Source: Mangrovimonas xylaniphaga
GTDB taxonomy: Bacteria > Bacteroidota > Bacteroidia > Flavobacteriales > Flavobacteriaceae
Reading direction: 5' to 3'
DNA length: 64,000 bases
Assembly (NCBI RefSeq): GCF_001280435.1
Contig: NZ_LBIP01000013.1
Location: 620,001-684,000, forward strand
This document shows, one piece after another, positions 19,108 through 26,803 of the stretch. The notes beneath the pieces are model-generated. The model was not told the origin of the DNA. It did no database searches and saw only the letters and a list, made by a program, of their open reading frames with translations. The first letter of the stretch is position 1; each line of letters starts with the position of its first letter. Both the position numbers and the translations under genes were made by a program.

Positions 19108-19149
19108 TAGCAGGAACTGGACTCGAACCAGTAACCTTCGGGTTATGAG
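19108..19149 (-). repeat. left attachment site: 3' part of tRNA-fMet duplicated
   Basis: This stretch copies the tRNA-fMet gene from its discriminator base to the anticodon (plus strand TAGCAGGAACTGGACTCGAA onward to GGGTTATGAG), with two substitutions against 33009-33049. Similarity ends abruptly at the anticodon loop, as expected at a tyrosine-recombinase crossover in a tRNA gene. The flank up to 19054 also matches the right-hand copy. Confidence 0.8.
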
Positions 19150-19530
19150 TTTGAAAACAACCCCGAATTTGACGCTAAAAACACCTTTATTTAGAAAAAC
19201 CGTTTACGAAATGGTTTACGGTAATTAGACTTATTTTAATCAAATATAGTAATTAAATTTTAAGAATTAACATCTAAAATAAAACTAACGGTTTCAATAT
19301 GCCAATAACTATTATTCCTGTAAACTGGATGAAAAATAATTACGGAAATCCCTACAAAACCATCTTATATTTTTATTATTTTAGCGGTCAACCAAGCCAA
19401 CCGATCAATGCACTACACGATACAAAGCAAAGTTTTTTCGTACAATACGTATGTAAAAACAGTTAACTTTAGCCAAAATAAACAACCATACAGATATAAC
19501 GGGAATAAATACCATGGTGTTTAGCCCTAT
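19150..19530. other. non-coding island left end; candidate primary insertion site (attI-like) at its right edge
   Basis: No convincing gene in these 381 bp. The right edge (GTTTAGCCCTATGTTG at about 19517-19533) leads straight into the first cassette. It resembles the right half of repeat 12 (TTATAGCCCAAACGTTG) but has no matching left half upstream, which is what an attI-like first insertion site would look like. This is inference. Confidence 0.35.
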
Positions 19531-19551
19531 GTTGTATGCCATATACCCGAC

Positions 19552-20160
19552 ATGAATGAAATTATAAATAGAATTGACAACTTACCACCAGAATTAGATT
19601 CAATTGCAAATCAAGCAAAAAAATATATTGAGAACAATTCAAACATGAATGACTCTGTTCTGAACATCCTACACCGACCTTGGGTAGCAAGATTGAACTG
19701 GGGATTGATGCTATATCAGGGAGCACAGGTCAATTGGTTCTCTGAATTCACAAAGAGAACCGGAAAAGAAATCCCTAAATTTTACATAGACTTTTTAATA
19801 AGCATCAACGGAGGATTTATTTATGACCTCTCTCTGTATGGACTGACGCCAACCCTATATAATTCAGGACAATTAAATCGAAGTATTTTACAATGTCATG
19901 ATCTGACTACAGCCAACAATAATTGGATTAGAGAATTTGATGTTGACCCAGAGCTGTTTCATTTCGGTGGACGGTCTTACAATTATGATGAAAATGTCGG
20001 ATATTTTTACGATGATCAAAAAATTCTTTGTTACCGAAAAAATGGTGAACTAATCAACAATTGGGACACATTTAGCAATATGTTATCGGACGAAATTAAA
20101 ATTGTCGAACAAGAAATGTTGGGTGAAGTACCAGAGGGTATTGATTTAACAACAAAATAA
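19552..20160 (+). CDS. cassette 1: SMI1/KNR4 (SUKH) family protein
   Basis: 202 residues, no signal or membrane segment. IPKFYIDFLISINGG (about residues 78-92) is the SUKH/SMI1-KNR4 signature (Ile-Pro...phenylalanine-leucine...Asn-Gly-Gly), followed by the usual beta-rich part (FHFGGRSYNYDENVGYFYDD). SUKH proteins are often immunity proteins to polymorphic toxins, but many free-standing copies have unknown partners, and no toxin gene is next to it. The unit begins GTTGTATGCC at 19531 and ends GGCATACAAC at 20174, complementary over ten bases. The ATG is 20 bp inside the unit, and the stop falls 5 bp before the repeat. Confidence 0.75.
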   Translation: MNEIINRIDNLPPELDSIANQAKKYIENNSNMNDSVLNILHRPWVARLNWGLMLYQGAQVNWFSEFTKRTGKEIPKFYIDFLISINGGFIYDLSLYGLTPTLYNSGQLNRSILQCHDLTTANNNWIREFDVDPELFHFGGRSYNYDENVGYFYDDQKILCYRKNGELINNWDTFSNMLSDEIKIVEQEMLGEVPEGIDLTTK

Positions 20161-20164
20161 ATAC

Positions 20165-20302
20165 GGCATACAACACAGTGTATAATTCATTGCTTCCGAT
20201 TTTCCTCGCGGAAAATCCTCGCAACTTTACTATCTTAGTTTCTTAACCTGAAAATCCTGCGGATTTTCACGCAACGAAACTATACACAAACCGTTGTAAA
20301 CC
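20165..20302 (+). repeat. cassette recombination-site-like repeat 1 (consensus type)
   Basis: Left edge GGCATACAAC (end of unit 1), right edge GTTGTAAACC (start of unit 2). Internal hairpins GATTTTCC-tcgc-GGAAAATC and GAAAATCC-tgc-GGATTTTC; outer arms TGTATA/TATACA and TTGC/GCAA. Confidence 0.85.
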
Positions 20303-20327
20303 ATGCAAAAATCTTGAATAAACAATA

Positions 20328-20723
20328 ATGAAATACGTCATCTCCGTTATATTAGTTTTAGTATGCCTTAAAGGCTATTCACAAATTCCTGAGACACTAT
20401 ATGATGAAGCAAAAAAATTAGAATCTCATTACGCCACAAAAATTGACTCAATAAAAAATCTGAGTAACAATTGTAAAATAACTTATTCTTCAGATTCAAA
20501 ATTTAAGTGCATTCATTTAAAGCTTAAAAATGACTCTATAATTCCATTAGACATTAGATTAAAAAATAACTATCAGGGATTTGTAGCTTTTAAATCGGAC
20601 TTTGATAACTACATATTGATTAACGAGCGTGGTGCTGGATCTGGAAATCCTACATATATAGTAAAAATCGATAAGAATAATGGTAGAAGAGAAAATTATG
20701 GTGAGGAGCAAATAGATTATTAA
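20328..20723 (+). CDS. cassette 2: secreted protein of unknown function
   Basis: 131 residues. The first 18 form a clear signal peptide (VISVILVLVCLKGYSQ), so the product is exported to the periplasm or beyond. The mature part has no motif I recognise; it is Lys/Asn/Asp-rich with a short Gly stretch (NERGAGSGNP). The unit starts GTTGTAAACC and ends GGTGTACAAC, complementary at 9 of 10 positions. The ATG is 34 bp after the unit start and the stop 26 bp before the following repeat. Confidence 0.65.
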   Translation: MKYVISVILVLVCLKGYSQIPETLYDEAKKLESHYATKIDSIKNLSNNCKITYSSDSKFKCIHLKLKNDSIIPLDIRLKNNYQGFVAFKSDFDNYILINERGAGSGNPTYIVKIDKNNGRRENYGEEQIDY

Positions 20724-20748
20724 TGTTTTTAAAAAATAAAAAAAACAC

Positions 20749-20884
20749 GGTGTACAACACCGTGTATAATTCATTGCTTCCGATTTTCCTCGCGGAAAAT
20801 CCTCGCAAGTTTGCTATCTTAGTTTCTTAACACGAAAATCCTACGGATTTTCACGCAACGAAACTATACACAAACCGTTAGCCA
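20749..20884 (+). repeat. cassette recombination-site-like repeat 2 (consensus type)
   Basis: Left edge GGTGTACAAC (end of unit 2), right edge GTTAGCCA (start of unit 3). First hairpin loop tcgc, second loop tac. Confidence 0.85.
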
Positions 20885-20890
20885 TCATTA

Positions 20891-21388
20891 ATGAAGCACA
20901 TTTCCTATATATTAATCCTAATTGTTTTTATTGGCTGTAAATCGGAGAATAAAAAATCTGACTTTGAACAAAATATAAAAACGGAAAAACAAATTAAAAG
21001 TCCAATTATTGGAAAATGGAAAGTGATTAAATCGAATGTTGAACCTTTTCAAATAATATCTAACGGAAAAAAACTTTATTTAAATACAATTTTTGAATTT
21101 TCGGAAAACGGAAAACACCAAGTTTATGAGAAGAATAAATCGGATTTTTTCTCTTCGGTTACTTATCGAATTGATGAGAAAAAATTAATTATGGTCGATT
21201 TAGATATGGTATTTGAATATGGAATTGAAAGTCTGACCACTGATTCTCTAAAATTGAAAATAAAGAAAATACCAACCTACTTTTGGACTGATGAAAATCT
21301 TTCTGACCAAAAAGTTCAGGATAAGATTGCTCAATTACAAAAAGGCGGAGTTTTACTTGAACTAGAAAAAATAAAAAACGGTGGCTAA
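20891..21388 (+). CDS. cassette 3: lipoprotein, lipocalin-like
   Basis: 165 residues with a short lipoprotein signal (YILILIVFIGC then KSENKK). The Lys after the Cys suggests retention in the periplasmic membrane leaflet rather than surface display; that is inference from the missing acidic export signal. The mature part opens IIGKWKVIKS, then FEFSENGKHQVYE, a pattern common in lipocalin-like domains of Bacteroidota. The unit starts GTTAGCCA and ends TGGCTAAC, complementary. The start codon is only 14 bp after the unit start, and the stop lies inside the following repeat. Confidence 0.65.
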   Translation: MKHISYILILIVFIGCKSENKKSDFEQNIKTEKQIKSPIIGKWKVIKSNVEPFQIISNGKKLYLNTIFEFSENGKHQVYEKNKSDFFSSVTYRIDEKKLIMVDLDMVFEYGIESLTTDSLKLKIKKIPTYFWTDENLSDQKVQDKIAQLQKGGVLLELEKIKNGG

Positions 21389-21514
21389 CACCGTGTATAA
21401 TTCATTGCTTCCGATTTTCCTCGCGGAAAATCCTCGCAAGTTTGCTATCTTAGTTTCTTAACCCGAAAATCCTATCGGATTTTCACGCAACGAAACTATA
21501 CACAAACCGTTGTG
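21382..21514 (+). repeat. cassette recombination-site-like repeat 3 (consensus type)
   Basis: Left edge TGGCTAAC (end of unit 3), right edge GTTGTG (start of unit 4). Second hairpin has a four-base loop (tatc), first loop tcgc. The stop codon of gene 3 lies within the left edge. Confidence 0.85.
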
Positions 21515-21618
21515 CAACATTCCCAATATCATGAAAACGAGATTAATTTCGTTGGCTAACGTGCAAATTTTGTGGAATTTTATAAACTAAAAATTTGACG
21601 TTAGTCAGAATTTCAAAA

Positions 21619-22059
21619 ATGAACAATCTGAATAAATATGAAATGATAATTTATTGTCTGATTTATCCAATCTTGACAATGACATTTTTTATGATTTGGA
21701 TTCATCAATCGACATTACCAGGTGGAGACATCGGGATGACACCTTTTCTCGTCGGAATAGTTTTGCTAATAGTATTCGGAATTGAAATCACTCTCGTTTT
21801 GCTCTTTAGAAAAAGGATAATCAGTTTGCGGAATAAATTGACCTCATTAATTGTTGCATTTCTTATTTACGAACTGACAATGTGGATTATGGGAGGATTT
21901 GGAGAAATTGTACTTTTCGAATCTTTTAAAAAACCATTTGAGGAAAATATAAAAGGTGCATTTTCATTTTCATCAATTTTCGCTCTGACAGTAATACTTG
22001 GACTGATAATATTAAATGATAAACTGAATAAAAAAAACGTTACACAACACCGTGTATAA
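21619..22059 (+). CDS. cassette 4: multi-pass membrane protein of unknown function
   Basis: 146 residues from ATG 21619; an in-frame TTG at 21595 would add eight. Four hydrophobic segments are visible (about residues 10-30, 40-62, 75-98 and 112-132), so it is an inner-membrane protein. I do not recognise a family. This unit has the longest leader of the array, 109 bp from the unit start to the ATG; it holds a 19-codon ORF (21530-21589). Unit ends are GTTGTGCAAC and GTTACACAAC, complementary at 9 of 10. The last codons and stop run into repeat 4. Confidence 0.6.
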   Translation: MNNLNKYEMIIYCLIYPILTMTFFMIWIHQSTLPGGDIGMTPFLVGIVLLIVFGIEITLVLLFRKRIISLRNKLTSLIVAFLIYELTMWIMGGFGEIVLFESFKKPFEENIKGAFSFSSIFALTVILGLIILNDKLNKKNVTQHRV

Positions 22060-22176
22060 TTCATTGCTTCCGATTTTCCTCACGGAAAATCCTCGCAACT
22101 TTACTATCTTAGTTTCTTAACACGAAAATCCTGCGGATTTTCACGCAACGAAACTATACACAAACCGTTGGCTATA
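22039..22176 (+). repeat. cassette recombination-site-like repeat 4 (consensus type)
   Basis: Left edge GTTACACAAC (end of unit 4), right edge GTTGGCTATA (start of unit 5). First hairpin loop tcac, second tgc. Confidence 0.85.
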
Positions 22177-22185
22177 ATGTCTTGA

Positions 22186-22743
22186 ATGAAAAACTTCAAA
22201 ATTAAAATACTTGACCAATATTGGATTGACAAAAACCCAAACAATAAAACTGATTTATGTTCCCATGGATTAATTCAGCTTGAAATTGGAGAAACAATAA
22301 TTATAGATGAGCAAGATAATGACTGGACATTAAATACAGCTGGTTTAATGTTGCTAAGGACAATAAATAACTCACACGATACAAATAGTTCATTTCCAAT
22401 AATTCAACATTGCGGACAACTTGCAATGCTAGGTTGCCCAATTTCAGTTGATTGGCAAGTATCACATAAAAATGGTAATGTGGTTATTTCTGACCCTAGA
22501 AAACTACTTACTACTGACAGTAAGGACCTAATTAATTACTCCATCGGACGAGTAAATGTTGAACGCAAAACTTATATTAGAGAAATTGTCAGGTTTTGTG
22601 ACGAAATCAAACGATTTTTTAAAGATAAAAATAGAGACTTTACAGACGAGTATTATAAGTCTGAATGGTCAGGTTTTTGGCAAGAGTTTGATGATCTCTT
22701 AGAAAAGCACAGAATTGAGCTTAAAAACAAATCAACACTATAG
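22186..22743 (+). CDS. cassette 5: soluble protein of unknown function
   Basis: 185 residues without signal peptide or membrane segment, so cytoplasmic. It starts MKNFKIKILDQYWIDK and has a beta-rich N-terminal half with HGLIQLEIGE and a helical, charged C-terminus (IVRFCDEIKRFFKD, FWQEFDDLLEKH). Immunity-protein-like architecture is possible, but I cannot assign a family. The ATG is 19 bp after the unit start GTTGGCTATA. The TAG stop overlaps the matching unit end TATAGCCAAC, as in compact integron cassettes. Confidence 0.65.
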   Translation: MKNFKIKILDQYWIDKNPNNKTDLCSHGLIQLEIGETIIIDEQDNDWTLNTAGLMLLRTINNSHDTNSSFPIIQHCGQLAMLGCPISVDWQVSHKNGNVVISDPRKLLTTDSKDLINYSIGRVNVERKTYIREIVRFCDEIKRFFKDKNRDFTDEYYKSEWSGFWQEFDDLLEKHRIELKNKSTL

Positions 22744-22876
22744 CCAACACAGTGTATAATTCATTGCTTCCGATTTTCCTCACGGAAAATCCTCGCAACT
22801 TTGCTATCTTAGTTTCTTAACACGAAAATCCTACGGATTTTCACGCAACGAAACTATACACAAACCGTTGTAGATA
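22739..22876 (+). repeat. cassette recombination-site-like repeat 5 (consensus type)
   Basis: Left edge TATAGCCAAC (end of unit 5, containing the stop of gene 5), right edge GTTGTAGATA (start of unit 6). First loop tcac, second tac. Confidence 0.85.
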
Positions 22877-22887
22877 ATTATAACTTT

Positions 22888-23385
22888 ATGTCCAAAGAAC
22901 CTTTAACTGAAGAAAATCTACTGTTCTTAAATGAGTTTTACTCTTTGGTCAATGCATTTGATAACAAAAAAGAAATGGAGATAAAGGCTAATATTAAGCT
23001 TAATTATCTAATACGAATTGCAGAATTTTTAGTTATTGCCAATCCTCAATCACAAACTAAAAAGCATAAAGAAAATCTTTTAAATTACTTAAAAGTGCTT
23101 CAGAACACTTTGAATGACAACGAATATTCAAAATCAAAGTACATAGGATTAAAACACACTATGCTTTATCCAATTACTCAATGGATGAGAAAATACGGAT
23201 TCCGAAGTTCATACGAATTGATAAATTTTAAAATTTATATTGGTCTTGTTTTCGATTTAATCTTTTGGGTTTTACTTTTAAAAGAACACTTTTATTTCGT
23301 TCCTATATTTACCTTATTATTTGTCCTCAATGGATTTTGGAATTTAATGAAGGTAAAAAGAGAGAAAAAATTATTGAATTTATAA
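22888..23385 (+). CDS. cassette 6: membrane-anchored protein of unknown function
   Basis: 165 residues. The first 110 are helical and soluble, then two close hydrophobic segments near the C-terminus (IGLVFDLIFWVLLL and FYFVPIFTLLFVLNGFW, about residues 117-153) anchor it in the membrane. No known motif. The ATG is 21 bp after the unit start GTTGTAGATA; the unit ends TATCTACAAC, a perfect ten-base complement. The stop is 3 bp before the repeat. Confidence 0.6.
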   Translation: MSKEPLTEENLLFLNEFYSLVNAFDNKKEMEIKANIKLNYLIRIAEFLVIANPQSQTKKHKENLLNYLKVLQNTLNDNEYSKSKYIGLKHTMLYPITQWMRKYGFRSSYELINFKIYIGLVFDLIFWVLLLKEHFYFVPIFTLLFVLNGFWNLMKVKREKKLLNL

Positions 23386-23388
23386 AAC

Positions 23389-23527
23389 TATCTACAACAC
23401 AGTGTATAATTCATTGCTTCTGATTTTCCTCTCGGAAAATCCTCGCAACTTTACTATCTTAGTTTCTTAACCCGAAAATCCTAGCGGATTTTCACGCAAC
23501 GAAACTATACACAAACCGTTGTACAAC
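23389..23527 (+). repeat. cassette recombination-site-like repeat 6 (consensus type)
   Basis: Left edge TATCTACAAC (end of unit 6), right edge GTTGTACAAC (start of unit 7). First loop tctc, second loop tagc; both stems intact. Confidence 0.85.
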
Positions 23528-23543
23528 ATTAAAAACTGAATTT

Positions 23544-24173
23544 TTGATTACCGAAATAATATCTACTGAAGGTGACCAAATTAGATTTTGTGTAAATCTG
23601 GGAAATTCGAGAATAAAGATTTTTTCGATTTTTAGAGCAGCAAGTGATGGTTCATTAGCTTTTCACGATTATTTTAAAGGAAATATAATTGGAGAATTAA
23701 ATTCAGATTCTATAGAAAATGGACAGACATTTCTTGCTAAAGATGCGGAATTTAAAGATTTTAAAGTCCATAAATTTAACTTCCACAAATCAGGAACTGT
23801 TACAGTGAAGGATAAAACTGGAAATCGACCGAACGATGATTATTCATCAATTGATTTTAGAAAAATTCCTGACGCAATTACTCTTTTTGTCTATCAATTA
23901 ACACAATTAGAGAAGTATCCGATAATTTCTGACCAAAAAGAATATTATGACTTGATACAAGGAAACAAAGCACATCTTCCGCCCAATGTTCAAGTAATTT
24001 TATCAAAAAAAAGTTATGATTTAAAATCTGACTTTGAGGAAAAAAATGATAGTATTCTTTTCATTAATAGTTCAATCCTTTCGCAATACGACCTTAATTT
24101 ATGTATTAACGTACGTAAACATAGTTCAGGAAAATATGCCGATTTTGCCGTTTTAACGACAATAAAATATTAA
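23544..24173 (+). CDS. cassette 7: protein of unknown function, TTG start
   Basis: 209 residues if the TTG at 23544 is used; no ATG exists near the unit start and the reading frame is open from there, so a TTG start fits. No signal or membrane segment. The sequence has alternating beta-strand-like stretches (IRFCVNLGNSRIKIFSIFRA, GTVTVKD) and a helical middle; I recognise no family. The unit is bounded by GTTGTACAAC at both ends; since that ten-mer is its own reverse complement, the pair is perfect but less informative than the others. Confidence 0.55.
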   Translation: MITEIISTEGDQIRFCVNLGNSRIKIFSIFRAASDGSLAFHDYFKGNIIGELNSDSIENGQTFLAKDAEFKDFKVHKFNFHKSGTVTVKDKTGNRPNDDYSSIDFRKIPDAITLFVYQLTQLEKYPIISDQKEYYDLIQGNKAHLPPNVQVILSKKSYDLKSDFEEKNDSILFINSSILSQYDLNLCINVRKHSSGKYADFAVLTTIKY

Positions 24174-24178
24174 AAAAC

Positions 24179-24316
24179 GTTGTACAACACCGTGCATAAT
24201 TCATTGCTTCTGATTTTCCTCGCGGAAAATCCTCGCAACTTTATTATCTTAGTTTCTTAACACGAAAATCCTGCGGATTTTCACGCAACGAAACTATACA
24301 CAAACCGTTACTTGCA
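24179..24316 (+). repeat. cassette recombination-site-like repeat 7 (consensus type)
   Basis: Left edge GTTGTACAAC (end of unit 7), right edge GTTACTTGCA (start of unit 8). Loops tcgc and tgc. The left arm reads GTGCATAA where most copies have GTGTATAA. Confidence 0.85.
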
Positions 24317-24330
24317 ATTTAAACTGACCA

Positions 24331-24879
24331 ATGAAAAAAGTAATTTTAATAACGCTAATTAGCTCATTAATTCTTGGACTAGGATATTTCGGATTAGATA
24401 TGTTTGATTTTGCCAAAGAAGCAAAAACAGACATTAAAAAAAATGTGGAAAAATCAATAAACATTGAGGATTCCAATCGTATTGAACAAAAGAAAGAATT
24501 TAAACTTGACACAATTGATATTGAAAATTTCAATATTATTTTCTTTCACCCAAACGAAAATGAATTTGAAGAATTACTCAAGGAACAGAACGACGAAAAC
24601 AGCGGACTTTATGAAGTTGATTCTGATTATGCTTATTACGCTAACAATTTCCTCGATTCGATTTCAAAAACTGACCTAAAAACTAAAATTATAACGGAAA
24701 GGATAATTAAATACTCAACAAAAAATGGCATTAAATATCTTGACAGACTAAAAAATCCTGAACATCCTTACGGAATAATATTCAACAATGTCATTTGTGA
24801 TCCGCAAATTGAATTTGGAGTAATGACTGACATTGATATATTTCAATTGTTAGCTGAATATAATAAAAACTGCAAGTAA
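24331..24879 (+). CDS. cassette 8: membrane-anchored or secreted protein of unknown function
   Basis: 182 residues. An N-terminal hydrophobic segment (VILITLISSLILGLGYFGL, about residues 4-22) is a signal anchor or signal peptide. The rest is acidic and Lys/Asp/Glu-rich, with a soluble alpha/beta look (FNIIFFHPNENEFEELLKEQ). No family recognised. The unit starts GTTACTTGCA and ends TGCAAGTAAC, a perfect ten-base complement unlike any other unit. The TAA stop lies inside the unit end, so coding and recombination sequence overlap. Confidence 0.6.
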   Translation: MKKVILITLISSLILGLGYFGLDMFDFAKEAKTDIKKNVEKSINIEDSNRIEQKKEFKLDTIDIENFNIIFFHPNENEFEELLKEQNDENSGLYEVDSDYAYYANNFLDSISKTDLKTKIITERIIKYSTKNGIKYLDRLKNPEHPYGIIFNNVICDPQIEFGVMTDIDIFQLLAEYNKNCK

Positions 24880-25010
24880 CAATATGTAACATGCATTGCT
24901 TCTGATTTTCCTTCGGAAAATCCTCGCATGCACCAATTGTTGTTTTCGTTTAGCTATCTTTAATCCCAAAACCAAACGCAACGGCAGTGTTACATGAGCC
25001 GTTGTAAAAC
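24871..25010 (+). repeat. cassette recombination-site-like repeat 8 (variant type)
   Basis: Left edge TGCAAGTAAC (end of unit 8), right edge GTTGTAAAAC (start of unit 9). The inner arms differ from consensus but still pair: TGTAACAT on the left, TGTTACAT on the right. The first hairpin is kept (GATTTTCC-ttc-GGAAAATC); the second is absent. Confidence 0.8.
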
Positions 25011-25023
25011 ATTTAAAAAACTA

Positions 25024-25803
25024 ATGACAAAACAAAAAGTATTTCTAATTCTGACTTTTATCAGTATTAATGTTTTCGGACAAACTGGGGACGAACTGAA
25101 TGAACAGTCAAAGAAATTAATTGAACAACAAAAGTTTGAAGAAGCAATCCCAATTTTAAAAAAAGCGGCTGAATTGGGAAATGCCGAAGCGCAATATAAT
25201 TTAGGTTATTGTTATCATGCAGGAGCTGGTGTTGAACAAAATACAAAAAAGGGTATTGAGTGGTTTGACAAATCAGCTGAACAAGGATTTAACGATGGAC
25301 TTTATCAAATGATGATGGCTTATGGAAATGGTGACGGAGTTGAACAAGACTATAAAAAAGCATTCCAATTTGGGCTAAAGTGTGCTGAAAATGGAGATGG
25401 AACTTGTATGTGGAATGTTATCAACTGCTATTATTCAGGAATGGGAGCTGAAAAAAATATGGACAAAATGCTGGAATGGGCAACTCGACTTGGAAAATTT
25501 GAAAACCCAGAGAATTTATCAAAAAGCGGCTACATAACTTCAGTTAGATTACAGCTTGCCCAAATGTACAGAGATGGTGGAGAATTAGAGAAGGACTTGT
25601 TTAAAAGCTATCAATGGTTTTTAATATTCAATGAATTCAAAAGAGACTTCTCTTATGTTCAACAACAGCAAATTGTAAAAGAAATACAAGAATTAGAAAC
25701 AAATCTGACCTCTAACCAAAAAGTAAACGGGCAAAAAGAAGCAGAGAAATTATTAGGCAGACCATTGGAAAATATGGAAAACCTTTACAAAGCCGAACTA
25801 TAA
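25024..25803 (+). CDS. cassette 9: secreted Sel1-repeat protein
   Basis: 259 residues from ATG 25024. A longer frame starts at 24994, but that ATG lies within the repeat (ATGAGCCGTTG), so the inner start with its clean signal peptide (VFLILTFISINVFGQ) is preferred. Sel1-like/TPR repeats follow: AAELGNAEAQYNLGYCYHAG, then EWFDKSAEQGFNDG and further copies with GDGVEQDYKKAF and GMGAEKNMDKML. Such solenoids mediate protein-protein contacts. It is the only cassette product here with a clear repeat fold. The unit starts GTTGTAAAAC and ends GTTTTACAAC, perfect complement; 4 bp separate the stop from the unit end. Confidence 0.8.
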   Translation: MTKQKVFLILTFISINVFGQTGDELNEQSKKLIEQQKFEEAIPILKKAAELGNAEAQYNLGYCYHAGAGVEQNTKKGIEWFDKSAEQGFNDGLYQMMMAYGNGDGVEQDYKKAFQFGLKCAENGDGTCMWNVINCYYSGMGAEKNMDKMLEWATRLGKFENPENLSKSGYITSVRLQLAQMYRDGGELEKDLFKSYQWFLIFNEFKRDFSYVQQQQIVKEIQELETNLTSNQKVNGQKEAEKLLGRPLENMENLYKAEL

Positions 25804-25807
25804 AAAC

Positions 25808-25945
25808 GTTTTACAACAATATATAACCGCAATTACAGCGGATTCGACTACGTCCGAATCCACTCGGAATTGCTAACGCCAGTTCTAAACCGAAAATTAA
25901 CGTATTTTCACCCGTAACTGACGGTTATACGAGCCGTTGTACCAC
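25808..25945 (+). repeat. cassette recombination-site-like repeat 9 (variant type)
   Basis: Left edge GTTTTACAAC (end of unit 9), right edge GTTGTACCAC (start of unit 10). Inner arms TATAACCG and CGGTTATA pair perfectly although they differ from consensus. Internal hairpins GGATTCG/CGAATCC and GAAAAT/ATTTTC replace the usual two. Confidence 0.8.
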
Positions 25946-25947
25946 AT

Positions 25948-26637
25948 ATGCGAAACCGAAATCTGTCATACATAATTAATGTCTTTATTCTTCTTCAAAC
26001 TTTTGGCTTAATTGCACAAACGTCAAAAATGGAAACCAACAAAAATCGAATGGACAGAGATTTTGTTCCTTCCTCTGGATTAAAGATTCAGTTTAGTGAT
26101 TTATACAAAAGCGAAAATGAAATCATTCTAATTTTAGAAAAAACTAACGATAGCCTATACTCTATTTATGTTTATAATAAAACGACTGACTCATTAAAAA
26201 TCTCAAATCAAGATTGGCATTTATTCTTAATTCAGGAGGCGAAAAACCAAAATGGACAATGGCAACCAATCGAGTTTTGGAAATATTCTACGTGCACAAA
26301 TAGTTATCTATCAGATCAAATAGAACCCAGTGGAATTATAAAAACGCAATCCAAAGTTTATAACGGGAGTTTTGAAACCCAAATAAGATTTAAACTCTTA
26401 AATGACAATAAAGTTTATTATTCAAATTCCATAACTGGATTTATAAATTTATCTCAATTTGACATTCCAAATGACCAAACAGAGTTTAGGACTTATAAAC
26501 GCATTGAAAGTCGTGGTGGTATAAAAATTTTAAAAAAGATAATATTTCTAGAACCAAACGGATGGACTGAATTTATAGAAAAAGAGGATGCCTATTTAGA
26601 AAAAATGGCGGAATTAAAACAAAAAAATAAGAACTAA
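25948..26637 (+). CDS. cassette 10: secreted protein of unknown function
   Basis: 229 residues with a signal peptide (YIINVFILLQTFGLIAQ, about residues 8-24). The mature part is beta-rich and ends in a charged helix (EDAYLEKMAELKQKNKN). No family is recognised. The ATG is 12 bp after the unit start. Unit ends GTTGTACCAC and GTGGTACAAC are perfect complements over ten bases and extend to 12 of 13 when the flanking AT/AC mismatch is counted. The stop is 6 bp before the repeat. Confidence 0.6.
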   Translation: MRNRNLSYIINVFILLQTFGLIAQTSKMETNKNRMDRDFVPSSGLKIQFSDLYKSENEIILILEKTNDSLYSIYVYNKTTDSLKISNQDWHLFLIQEAKNQNGQWQPIEFWKYSTCTNSYLSDQIEPSGIIKTQSKVYNGSFETQIRFKLLNDNKVYYSNSITGFINLSQFDIPNDQTEFRTYKRIESRGGIKILKKIIFLEPNGWTEFIEKEDAYLEKMAELKQKNKN

Positions 26638-26643
26638 AAATAC

Positions 26644-26782
26644 GTGGTACAACACCATGTATAATTCATTGCTTCCGATTTTCCTCGCGGAAAATCCTCG
26701 CAATTTTGCTAACATAGTTTCTTAACCCGAAAATCCTAGCGGATTTTCACGCAACGAAACTATACACAAACCGTTGTAGCAC
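26644..26782 (+). repeat. cassette recombination-site-like repeat 10 (consensus type)
   Basis: Left edge GTGGTACAAC (end of unit 10), right edge GTTGTAGCAC (start of unit 11). Loops tcgc and tagc. Central segment reads GCTAACATAG where others have GCTATCTTAG. Confidence 0.85.
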
Positions 26783-26803
26783 ATTACAAAAAGCCCTATC
26801 AAA

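Noticed and set aside
19552-20160. Cassette 1 as half of a toxin-immunity pair
   Set aside because: The SUKH signature is there, but no toxin gene adjoins it.
24994-25023. Upstream start for the Sel1-repeat gene
   Set aside because: That ATG lies inside repeat 8 and would put ten extra residues before a clean signal peptide.
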